A DNA stretch of 64,000 nucleotides, taken from NCBI RefSeq assembly GCF_017355885.1, contig NZ_JAFEUU010000008.1:158234-222233 (forward strand), in the 5' to 3' direction. The notes under the pieces were generated by a model. The model saw nothing but the letters and a program-made list of their open reading frames with translations, was not told where the DNA came from and searched no databases. Positions 34,642-41,805 of the stretch are shown in pieces. Origin of the DNA: Sabulicella rubraurantiaca (GTDB lineage Bacteria; Pseudomonadota; Alphaproteobacteria; Acetobacterales; Acetobacteraceae). A program made the translations under genes and the position numbers. The stretch's first letter is position 1. The number at the start of each line of letters is the position of its first letter.

Positions 34642-35147
34642 GCCGAGAGCGGCGGCGAAACTTCCTGCTCTCTCCCCTGCCCTAGGCTGGTCGCTGCTCG
34701 GACGAGGTGAGACGGTGGTGTAGAGGTATCACCTGCGTCGGGTCCCTTCCGCAGGAGGCTAACCGCCAGCCGATTCCGCGTAAGTGCCAAGTCATTGACC
34801 TGCGCTTCCTCTGCGCAGAGCCCCTCGCCTTCCCCAAAATGAGTCAAGGCCTCAGGCAGACCCCTAAGCGTGTCCGCCAGTTGGGAACCTGACCCTCGCC
34901 ACGCTTCGCTCGACGCTCACCGGCGCGCGCGACATCAGCGCCGACTGAACCAGGAGCGCCCGGCCAGGAAGGCGGACGCTTTCTTTCATGGAGGCTCGGC
35001 CCGGAGGGAGTCCCACCCGAGTGGGGGCTTCTGTGCGGCCCCGTGTGAACGCGTCCACGGGAGGTGCGTGAGGGCGTTTGTGAGTTGGGAGGGCGGAGAG
35101 TTGGTTGGATACCCCCACCCCTCCCCTCCCCTCCCCGTTCCCAGCAG
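34642..35147. other. Intergenic downstream of parB
   Basis: About 500 bases with no gene. Contains a one-mismatch copy of the parS-like palindrome (35045-35058) and a C-rich run at 35111-35143 (CCCCTCCCCTCCCC type). Confidence 0.5.
35045..35058. repeat. Palindrome copy (one mismatch)
   Basis: GTGAACGCGTCCAC: differs from GTGAACGCGTTCAC at one base. Lies 90 bases beyond the parB stop codon and is probably a ParB site. Confidence 0.55.
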
Positions 35148-36356
35148 CTATGCGCGCTTCTTCTCAGGCTGGATCTCAGCCAGGAGATCCGGCAGCCGCT
35201 GAAGAAGTGCCTCCATGAGCGTGTCATCCACGTCAGCCGTGAAGGCGATGTTCCAGCGGCCGCCGCGCTGAGTGGCACCCGCGATCTGCTTGTTGCCCAT
35301 GAAGATGGGCAGCGCCTGTTGGCGGCTCGACGGCTTCAGCACCGGCGACACGCCGCGCGCCGCCGCCTGGGCCACGCGCACTTCCATGGTCAGGTCGTGT
35401 GCCGTCCCGTTGTCGATCTGCCTATGGAATTCTTGCAGCGCGCGGATCACCCTCGCCTCGGTATGAGGGCTTTGGTTCTTGTCGAGGGCAACGACCAGAT
35501 CCAGACCGGCCTTGATGCTGATGTCCTGAGGTCGACGAAACGCCTGCACGATGGCGGCCGGAATCCGGTTGAGGCGCAACACATGCCGGATCAAGGACTG
35601 ATCGACTCCGTAGAGGTCGCCTAGCTCCTTGGCGGTGATCCGCATCATGGCCAGCGAGTTCTGATAGAACATCGCGCGCTCCAGGGCCGATAGGTCCTGG
35701 CGGTGGTGATTCTCCCCGAAGCGCGCTGTTAACATCTCTTCGTTGGACAAGACGCGGACCCGCGCGAGCACCGTGCGGCCCAGCGTCCGGCAGGCAGCGA
35801 GGCGGCGCTTTCCGGCAGCAATCTCATAGACCGTGCCCTCAGGAGCGCCGGGCTTGGGACGCACGAGAATCGGACTGTCCTGGCCGCGTGCGGCGATATC
35901 GGCGGTCAGGCGTTGGATGGCTTCGTCGTTGAAGGCTGAGTCGAAGCGATCGGCGGGAAAGGTGTCCTCGATCTGCGACGGATCGAGGAAGACGAATTCG
36001 GTGATGTCGCCTTCCTGCTGCGCTTTGTTCGCAAGCGCGCGCAGCGTCTCCATCTCCGCCTCGTAGCGGCGGAGGTTCTGCTCCATCTTCTCCAGCTCGG
36101 CTGCGTTGGCCGGCCTCTCGGAGGTGGCGCTTCGCGCGGCGAGTTCCTCGCGCAAGGACGCAATGATCGCGTCTCGCTCATTGAGACGGTCTTGCATGCT
36201 TTGACCCCGCTGCTCTGCCGCGTCGAGCGGTGCGAAGGGCTGGGAGCCCGTGAACGCGTTCACGTCACTCAGGCCGAGGCTCGGGTCACTCTCAGCTTGG
36301 GCCATGGCTGCCGCCATGGTCATGCGGGTCTTGGGCTTGGGCGCGGGCTTGGCCAT
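35148..36356 (-). CDS. parB: ParB-family partition protein
   Basis: 402 aa. Residues about 130-230 hold the ParB/Spo0J core: FVFLDPSQIED, GQDSPILVRPK, YEIAAGKRRLAACRTLG, ENHHRQDLSALERA. A helix-turn-helix follows (ITAKELGDLYGVDQSLIRHVLRL). The C-terminus has a likely dimerisation region. It would bind centromere sites and load or bridge DNA with ParA. Directly follows parA (17-base gap), an operon. One palindromic site lies within its coding sequence (VNAFT). Confidence 0.9.
   Translation of the reverse strand: MAKPAPKPKTRMTMAAAMAQAESDPSLGLSDVNAFTGSQPFAPLDAAEQRGQSMQDRLNERDAIIASLREELAARSATSERPANAAELEKMEQNLRRYEAEMETLRALANKAQQEGDITEFVFLDPSQIEDTFPADRFDSAFNDEAIQRLTADIAARGQDSPILVRPKPGAPEGTVYEIAAGKRRLAACRTLGRTVLARVRVLSNEEMLTARFGENHHRQDLSALERAMFYQNSLAMMRITAKELGDLYGVDQSLIRHVLRLNRIPAAIVQAFRRPQDISIKAGLDLVVALDKNQSPHTEARVIRALQEFHRQIDNGTAHDLTMEVRVAQAAARGVSPVLKPSSRQQALPIFMGNKQIAGATQRGGRWNIAFTADVDDTLMEALLQRLPDLLAEIQPEKKRA
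36250..36263. repeat. Palindrome copy inside parB
   Basis: GTGAACGCGTTCAC exactly, in frame as Val-Asn-Ala-Phe-Thr in the parB N-terminal coding region (codons 32-36). Confidence 0.7.
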
Positions 36357-36373
36357 GTTCGTGTCCCCTCCCC

Positions 36374-37636
36374 TCAGACCGCCGCTTCGACATCGAACGC
36401 GGCTTCCTTCACTGCTGAGCGCCCCCAGAACTCCTGGATCTTGCTTTCGATCTCGAGCCCGATGGCATCCATGGCCGCGAGCGCCCTCCTGTGGGTCCGG
36501 TCTTCCGACTTCGCCGGCATGTGCTCATAGAGCGTCCACTTGACGTTGTTGGCAGAACCGAGGGCGCTGGTCTCCACGAGGAACTCCTGCATCAGCAGAT
36601 CGCCCATTTCATTCTTCATGAGATCGATGATGTCCGCCTGGGGACGGCTTTGGCTCACGTACCGGTTGGGAAGAAGCTTGATAAAGCTCCAGCCTGGCCA
36701 GCCTGCGCCAAAATAGCGCTCCATGTGCCGCTCCTGTTTCGCGATGAAGGCCAGGAACTCGGTGGTCGATTGCAGGTCGATGTTGCTGGGTAGCAACGGC
36801 ACCAGGAGCCCGTTCGCTGCCGTGAACGCGTTCACGGCGAGCAGATTGATGTAGGGAGAGGTGTCGAGGATCACGACATCGTAGGCCGACCCGACATGGG
36901 CAATGAAGCTCTTCACCTCGAGGTCGTATTGTCGGTCCTCGCCGTGGCCGGTGCGGCTGACGGTCTGGCGGGCGCTGAGCAGGTTCTCTGCGCTCTGCAG
37001 CCGGGCATTGGCGCTGACGATATCGATGTTGGGCCAGTAGGTCCGAGCCACGGCGAGGCGCGCCGCCTCCCCTTCATCGCCGTCACGGCGCTCGATCCAA
37101 GGGTTCAGCGTGGCGCCGCCCAGTAGCGGCGTGCCGTCGGAGGCGAGGCCGACATGCCGCGCGGGATCCAGGCCGAAAAGCGCCGTGCTTGAGGCCTGCG
37201 CGTCCAGATCCACCAGCAAGATTCGGTAGCCGCGTAGCGCAAGGTGTTGCGAGAGATGGACGGCGATGGTGGACTTGCCGACACCGCCTTTGAAGTTGGT
37301 GACGGCCAGGGTGAATGGGCCATCATACTCGCCGCGGCCGACCTTGTAGCGCTCGTTACCAGTGCTGGAATAGAGGTGAGCGCGCGCCGCGATGATCTCT
37401 TCCAAGGTAAACCAGCGGTTGGTGCCGTATTTCTCACCCTGCGGAAAGCCGTCGCCTTCTGCGACCTTGTTGCGTAGGTGGGTATCCGAAATGCCAAGAA
37501 GACTGGCCGTTTCCTTGAACGAGAAGGCCCGCAAGGTCTTTTCGGGCCGCTTCTCGTTGTTCATCGCCACGATCGCAGCCTGCGTTCGGCGGAGATTGAC
37601 CACCAGCTTGTCGAGCTGCGGATACCACTTCGTCAT
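36374..37636 (-). CDS. parA: ParA-family partition ATPase
   Basis: 420 aa from the ATG at 37636, preceded by GGAGGGG; the frame is open upstream to 37792 but unsupported. An N-terminal MerR-like HTH (FSFKETASLLGIS, residues 38-80) marks type Ia ParA. The ATPase domain has a deviant Walker A, NFKGGVGKST (Lys121), then VDLDAQASST and VILDTSPYINLLAVNAFT. It drives plasmid segregation and can repress its own promoter. One palindromic site lies in the coding sequence (VNAFT at 36822), and the main array lies immediately upstream. Confidence 0.92.
   Translation of the reverse strand: MTKWYPQLDKLVVNLRRTQAAIVAMNNEKRPEKTLRAFSFKETASLLGISDTHLRNKVAEGDGFPQGEKYGTNRWFTLEEIIAARAHLYSSTGNERYKVGRGEYDGPFTLAVTNFKGGVGKSTIAVHLSQHLALRGYRILLVDLDAQASSTALFGLDPARHVGLASDGTPLLGGATLNPWIERRDGDEGEAARLAVARTYWPNIDIVSANARLQSAENLLSARQTVSRTGHGEDRQYDLEVKSFIAHVGSAYDVVILDTSPYINLLAVNAFTAANGLLVPLLPSNIDLQSTTEFLAFIAKQERHMERYFGAGWPGWSFIKLLPNRYVSQSRPQADIIDLMKNEMGDLLMQEFLVETSALGSANNVKWTLYEHMPAKSEDRTHRRALAAMDAIGLEIESKIQEFWGRSAVKEAAFDVEAAV
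36822..36835. repeat. Palindrome copy inside parA
   Basis: GTGAACGCGTTCAC exactly, coding Val-Asn-Ala-Phe-Thr in the ATPase domain, where the family often has a similar N-A-F/L stretch. Confidence 0.7.
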
Positions 37637-37778
37637 GGACCCCTCCGTGATGACGAACGAGGGGCTCCCCCTTTCGCGAACTGAACTTCCCCAAGCCCAC
37701 TTCGCGCAACTACACGCGGAAGCCCCCCTCACGCGTGCCCAGGCATCAAGACTCAGCGCGAGGCTCAAGGCAAGCCTC

Positions 37779-38616
37779 GTGAACGCGTTCACGCGCGATT
37801 CCCCGACGCTGTGTCTGTGGCGCCGCCCCCATAGATCTCATGCAAAGATGCGCCAGGAAGCAGCATGCTCCCCGCCGCGTGAACGCGTTCACGGCCCCGC
37901 TTCCTAGCGCCATCTCGGCGGGAGAAGTCAGCGTAACGTGCGATCATGGGCGTCAGAAATGCCGGCCACGCATGAACGCGTTCACGCGCCTGCAGAAGGC
38001 GTCGGCCGCGCAGAGCAGAGCGCGGCGCCACCACCGAGAGCGCGCCAGATTGACACATAGGGTTAGCACGCGCGCTCTTACGACCACTTCTGCCAACGAT
38101 GATTCCCGGCAGACTCCACCCAAAATTATGAGTTTGCAAAACAGCAGCGCGAGACCGTCGCGGCACGCGATCTTGAATATGCCGCGTGAACGCGTTCACG
38201 GCAGCGCCTCCAGTCACCATCTCGACGCCGAGAAGACGGCCCGAGCTATTTGCGCGTGCGTCAGGAGGAATGCCTCGCGTGAACGCGTTCACACGCAGAT
38301 GGGAAGGGGGCGACCTCTTGGAGAGAAGGCGCCGGACCTCGCGGCGAACGCTCGCCAGGCGACGCAGGTAGCTCTGGAGTGCACAGTCCAATGCGCCAGA
38401 AAGGGGCGGGCCCGCGGGAAGGGCTGACGCAAAAAAAAGGCGGGTTCGTCCAACGGCGGCGTGAGCATAGAGTAGCCCGGTGCGGCGATGCGGTCGCGTG
38501 AACGCGTTCACGCTTGCGCTGCATTCGGGTTGGTTCTCGTCCGGATCGCGCAAGAGGCCGAGAAAGTCCGAAGTCGCGACGCGCTATCGCGGTGCTTGCC
38601 GCGTGAACGCGTTCAC
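37779..38616. repeat. Array of palindromic 14-mers (parS-like)
   Basis: Seven copies upstream of parA, all gene-free: 37779-37792, 37879-37892, 37972-37985 (first base A), 38186-38199, 38279-38292, 38498-38511 and 38603-38616. Six are exactly GTGAACGCGTTCAC, and most flanking bases extend the symmetry to CGTGAACGCGTTCACG. Starts are spaced 100, 93, 214, 93, 219 and 105 bases, so copies recur at about one or two units of 93-107 bases. The position next to parA and the palindromic form fit a ParB centromere or replication iterons. Confidence 0.8.
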
Positions 38617-39119
38617 GCCTGGGCTTGCGCCGAAGCCCGGGCAGAGTGAGATGCGCGAAATTTGCCGGTGATAAGACAGGGACGTCGGCAGCCATCGGCT
38701 CAGCATCAAGCCGATCGCGACCGAGAGGGGAGGGGCCTCTTGTTTCCCGAGGTGTGCGCGGCGTCGTCCATTCCATACGGAGCCTGATGCAGAGGTGCGT
38801 GCCGTGTGAGAGGCAAAGCCGGTTTCGCCAAATGACTCGCCTGCGCGGCCTAGAAGGGTCGCTGCATCGCTTTCCTCGAAGTCGAGCTGTGTCGATTTCA
38901 CGCAGGAGACGCAGAAACCCAATGCTCGGCACGCGATGGGCCAACCCGTCTCATCCCGGACGATTTCCGGCAACTGACCCTGGTTGCCCTGTTCAGAACC
39001 AACCGGGGTAGGGGAGGGGGGCGGCGTCAGCAAACGGCTGACGGTCCGCAAAAGGGCATCGGTCAGCCAGGGTCGGGAGCGACCGCATTGGGATCGGACA
39101 GGCCGCGCTGTCGCCGCCG
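38617..39119. other. Intergenic beyond the array
   Basis: About 500 bases with no supported gene. Frames here that begin MNAFT or VNAFT come from the palindromes and are artefacts. Confidence 0.45.
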
Positions 39120-39371
39120 TCAGGTGTAGGCGCCGTAGTCAATGCGCATCAGGCGGGTCTCCACGGCCTCTGCGCCTTCTTCGGTCGTCAGGAGATCAGC
39201 CGGCCGCCGCCAGCCAAACGCGATGGCAGGGGAGGCGATCCAAGCCTCGCCCGCTTCCACAGAGGTCTGCAGATCGGCCGCCTTGGCCTTAATGCGGGCC
39301 ACTCGCTCAGCGAGGGCGTCGGGAACTGGCCGGGTCAAAGCTGAGACGTGGTCAGCCCGCGACGGCCACAT
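39120..39371 (-). CDS. MbcA/ParS toxin-binding-domain protein
   Basis: 83 aa. The N-terminal half is helical (PDALAERVARIKAKAADLQ); the second half, GEAWIASPAIAFGWRRPADLLTTEEGAEAVETRLMRIDYGAYT, matches the Xre/MbcA/ParS C-terminal domain (W-x-x-SPxxAF-G-RPxDLL-TEEGAExVexxLxRIxYGxY). The start overlaps the end of the upstream same-strand gene (39352-39954) by 20 bases, suggesting coupling. No toxin is adjacent. Confidence 0.7.
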   Translation of the reverse strand: MWPSRADHVSALTRPVPDALAERVARIKAKAADLQTSVEAGEAWIASPAIAFGWRRPADLLTTEEGAEAVETRLMRIDYGAYT

Positions 39372-39954
39372 AAGCGGCCTTCTCGCACCTTATGAACGGA
39401 GACGGACTGCAGGAGGCCGAAATGCGCGTCTCGGACAAGGGCCTGGCGGTTCTCCGGTCTCGCATCACGCAACGGGCGACAGAGACGTTCGGGAGTCCAG
39501 TCAAGGCGTCGCGGTGGCTCCATCGCCCAACTCGTCCACTGGGCACGGCTTCACCGCTAGAGATGCTCGCCACGCGGGAGGGGGCGGTCGAAGCCCTCTT
39601 GGCCCGCGTCGACCACAGCCTCGCTAGCTGATCATTCCGAGCCAGGGTGCCAGAGCTTACAGGCCAAGCTCCTCCGAGATCGCCGTCATTTCCTTGGGAG
39701 CTTTCTGCCGCAAGCGCTTCGAGCGCGTGTGATACGGCGCGGACCTTAGCACGCGAGAAGACGAGGACGGGCTTCTCGCTCCAAGGCTTCAGGTGCCCGT
39801 TCTCAAGGAGGCGCAGCACAGAATCCGGCTTCGAGTTGATGACCTCTGCCGCCTGTTCGAGCGTGATCGCGTCATCGGGAGGTGAGGGCGGCTCTTGCGC
39901 GGCGGGGTGAGCTTTGGACCTGTCGGGTTTCGGATCGGCCAGGAGCGGCCACAT
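39352..39954 (-). CDS. HTH-domain protein, 3-prime part uncertain
   Basis: 200 aa open frame. Residues about 25-95 look real: DDAITLEQAAEVINSKPDSVLRLLENGHLKPW, an excisionase/MerR-like helix-turn-helix, then VFSRAKVRAVSHALEALAAE. Beyond about residue 105 the frame is simply the complement of the gene at 39422-39631 and has no protein character. The stop at 39352 overlaps the start of 39120-39371. A missing stop codon or a genuine antisense overlap would both explain it. Confidence 0.4.
   Translation of the reverse strand: MWPLLADPKPDRSKAHPAAQEPPSPPDDAITLEQAAEVINSKPDSVLRLLENGHLKPWSEKPVLVFSRAKVRAVSHALEALAAESSQGNDGDLGGAWPVSSGTLARNDQLARLWSTRAKRASTAPSRVASISSGEAVPSGRVGRWSHRDALTGLPNVSVARCVMRDRRTARPLSETRISASCSPSPFIRCEKAAYVAVAG
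39422..39631 (+). CDS. MbcA/ParS toxin-binding-domain protein
   Basis: 69 aa from the ATG at 39422, selected because AGGAGG lies 7 bases upstream. The translation RATETFGSPVKASRWLHRPTRPLGTASPLEMLATREGAVEALLARVDHSLAS follows the family pattern (RWL-xxP-x-PLGxxSPLEMLATREGaxxVexLLxRVdH). Only the toxin-binding part is present. It is antisense to the 3-prime half of 39352-39954, so that gene's end is doubtful. Confidence 0.65.
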   Translation: MRVSDKGLAVLRSRITQRATETFGSPVKASRWLHRPTRPLGTASPLEMLATREGAVEALLARVDHSLAS

Positions 39955-40014
39955 AGGGGAGGTGCTCCTAACCGAAACGCGGAACAGGGGGATAGGGCGG
40001 GCCCTACGCTTGTC

Positions 40015-40028
40015 GTGAACGCGTTCAC
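40015..40028. repeat. Palindrome copy, distal
   Basis: GTGAACGCGTTCAC exactly, 1.4 kb from the array and just downstream of the third peptide gene. Confidence 0.7.
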
Positions 40029-40070
40029 GCGGCGCTGCCGGTGAGGGCGCTCACAGCGGGGTAGGGGCTG

Positions 40071-40364
40071 TTAGCCGATCGAGGAGCCAATCCGCTGCCC
40101 CACGACCCCGCCAGCGGCGGCGCCCAGCACGCCTCCCACCGCGGTGCTCGCGGCCGTCGCGCCCGCGATGGCGCCCGCCTCGGCCACAAGGCCCGCCAGC
40201 ACAGGACCCGCTGCCAGGCCGCCCGTCACGGCGGTCACCACACCGCCCACGATGATGCCGCCCACCATGCCGAGGACGCCGCCCAGGCTCATGCCGCCCG
40301 AGATTGCATCCAACTGCGTGTCGTCCAGAGCGATGGCGTGAGAGGGGGAAGAGATGTGGGACAT
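40071..40364 (-). CDS. Double-glycine leader peptide, Gly-rich core (3)
   Basis: 97 aa. The leader ends LDDTQLDAISGG; the core MSLGGVLGMVGGIIVGGVV to VGQRIGSSIG is close to paralog 2 at 26523-26807, with both ends conserved and the centre more variable. The core has no cysteine and is Gly/Ala/Val-rich. Its promoter region matches that of paralog 2. It is divergent from an MbcA/ParS-type gene, as paralog 2 is divergent from a recombinase. No exporter or immunity gene is recognised within the window. Confidence 0.65.
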   Translation of the reverse strand: MSHISSPSHAIALDDTQLDAISGGMSLGGVLGMVGGIIVGGVVTAVTGGLAAGPVLAGLVAEAGAIAGATAASTAVGGVLGAAAGGVVGQRIGSSIG

Positions 40365-40383
40365 GGAGGTGATCCTTCGCTTC

Positions 40384-40447
40384 TGTGTCCCGTGCTTCGG
40401 GTGAGGCCAGGATGGCGAAGGCTGCTCATCGCTGAAGGCGATTGGAC
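40384..40447 (-). promoter_or_regulatory. Conserved promoter region of peptide genes, copy 2
   Basis: CCCGTGCTTCGGGTGAGGCCA near 40389-40409 and CATCGCTGAAGGCGATTGGAC at 40427-40447; the second matches 26875-26895 at 20 of 21 positions and sits at a similar distance from the start codon. Confidence 0.55.
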
Positions 40448-40544
40448 TGATGGCCGCGATCGATCGAATCTATCGCGAGATAAGCGAGCCCGGAGGGGCA
40501 GTGGATGCTTTCGGGGCAGGGGGGCGGTATCCTAGATTTTCGTC

Positions 40545-40946
40545 ATGCCCCGCCGTCCGAAGACTTCTCACCAGTCCGAGAAAGACGACTTCGGAAAGAA
40601 GATGCTCGCGCTGCAGGGAACGGTCCCGCGGGGGACCCTGAACTTCGAGACGGGCCCTGACGAGCGGGGTCCCGCGCTTCCTCCCCACTTGGATCAGATC
40701 CTCGACGAGATTGCCCAGACACTCGGCGCCGCGCCGCTGTCGGATGAGGCGCGCACGCGCCTGGAGCCGGTGCTTGTTGCGGCGGTAGACACCTGGCGCC
40801 TGGAGGAAGAGGCGCGGGCCTTTCTCCTCCGTCCGCACATGCTGCTGGATGATGCCACACCCTTTGCCCTGGCCTCCGCCTCCCCCAAAGGCGCGGAGCG
40901 CGTGCTGCGCATCCTGGGGCGCCTGAAGTACGGCACGGCGTCCTGA
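40545..40946 (+). CDS. MbcA/ParS toxin-binding-domain protein
   Basis: 133 aa. Residues about 90-133, LRPHMLLDDATPFALASASPKGAERVLRILGRLKYGTAS, closely match the Xre/MbcA/ParS C-terminal domain (L-xxTPFxLA-x-KGAERVLxxLGRLxYG). The N-terminal part contains DDFGKKMLALQGTVPRGTL, the same motif as the odd tail of the serine recombinase (27650-27705), then a helical linker. Divergent from peptide gene 3, with about 180 bases between. No RES toxin downstream. Confidence 0.7.
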   Translation: MPRRPKTSHQSEKDDFGKKMLALQGTVPRGTLNFETGPDERGPALPPHLDQILDEIAQTLGAAPLSDEARTRLEPVLVAAVDTWRLEEEARAFLLRPHMLLDDATPFALASASPKGAERVLRILGRLKYGTAS

Positions 40947-41003
40947 GCGCGGCAGGAGCAGGCTACGGCGCCTGACAATCGCAGGGCGGCCCCTGAGCCG
41001 GGC

Positions 41004-41420
41004 TCAGTCCGCGCAATATTGGGTTGGGTGGGCGATCTTGTGCTCGCGGGCGATGCGGCCGAACTCAGCCCCGTAGGCCAAGCAGCCAACCGACTTCGCT
41101 TTTCCGCTTTTGTAGAACCGGCCGCTCGGCGCACGTGCTGGGGATTCCGCACTCTTCGCAATGAAGACGTCCATTTGAGCATCCAGCCCACCCGCATGCA
41201 CCTTCTCCACCGCCAGGGCGAGCCGCGAGGCGGCCAGCTCTCACTCCCTTTCGGCCAGGATCTCGAGCAGTCGCGCAGCCTCGGCTCCGGCCGCAATCGC
41301 CGGGCGCTCGGCGGCGTGCCATTTCGCGTGATTCTGGACGGCCGTCAGTTCCGCCATCCCGGCACCGCGTTTTGGGTCGTCAAACAGGAAGGGCCTCGTG
41401 CGCTGAGTTGCTGTGATCAT
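41004..41420 (-). pseudogene. Gene split by an in-frame stop
   Basis: One reading frame with a TGA at 41241-41243. Upstream part from the ATG at 41420: PFLFDDPKRGAGMAELTAVQNHAKWHAAERPAIAA to LEILAERE. Downstream part: LALAVEKVHAGGLDAQMDVFIAKSAESPARAPSG to AYGAEFGRIAREHKIAHPTQYC. Both parts have protein-like composition and good codon bias, so a single ancestral gene with a nonsense mutation is likely. Two coupled genes with a GTG restart is the alternative. Family unknown. Confidence 0.45.
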
Positions 41421-41473
41421 GCCTAGGTCCGAGGGCGGCCGGAACAGCGGGGAAGCGGCGACACCGTCCAATG

Positions 41474-41805
41474 CAGCACGTGTCTGCCTGCAAGGTCTGA
41501 TCGTGATCTGAGCACAGCGAAGGAGCCCCGACGGGGGCCGGCTTGGGGGACAAAATTAGGCCTCGCCAGCGGCCAAGCCCTTGATCCAACATGCAACACG
41601 CAAATGAGGCATCTCGCGCATAGTGAGCAATAAAGTGTATTATCCAACCTAGGCGGCGACACAAAACGCATGCTATCGTGAGGCCACTCAAGTCATTGAA
41701 ATCACTCGGAATCACGCGACACGTTCAAGGGGAAGACCGTGGGGAACAGGGGGACGGGCGCGCGGGGGTGCGCCAAGGGACCGAAGACGGCCCAGGCATC
41801 CGCGC
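41474..41805. other. Lower-GC intergenic region before the integrase
   Basis: About 330 bases with no gene. 41580-41720 is distinctly A/T-rich for this window and contains TATTATCC and GCATAGTGAGC stretches; it may hold the integrase promoter or an attachment site. I could not identify a repeat marking an att core. Confidence 0.4.

Noticed and set aside
36374..37792. Longer parA starting at an ATG in the palindrome (MNAFT)
   Set aside because: That start is created by the palindrome; the ATG at 37636 has a strong ribosome site and fits ParA homology.
38186..38671. Several short frames beginning MNAFT or VNAFT as genes
   Set aside because: They arise from the repeated palindrome and lack codon bias or ribosome sites.
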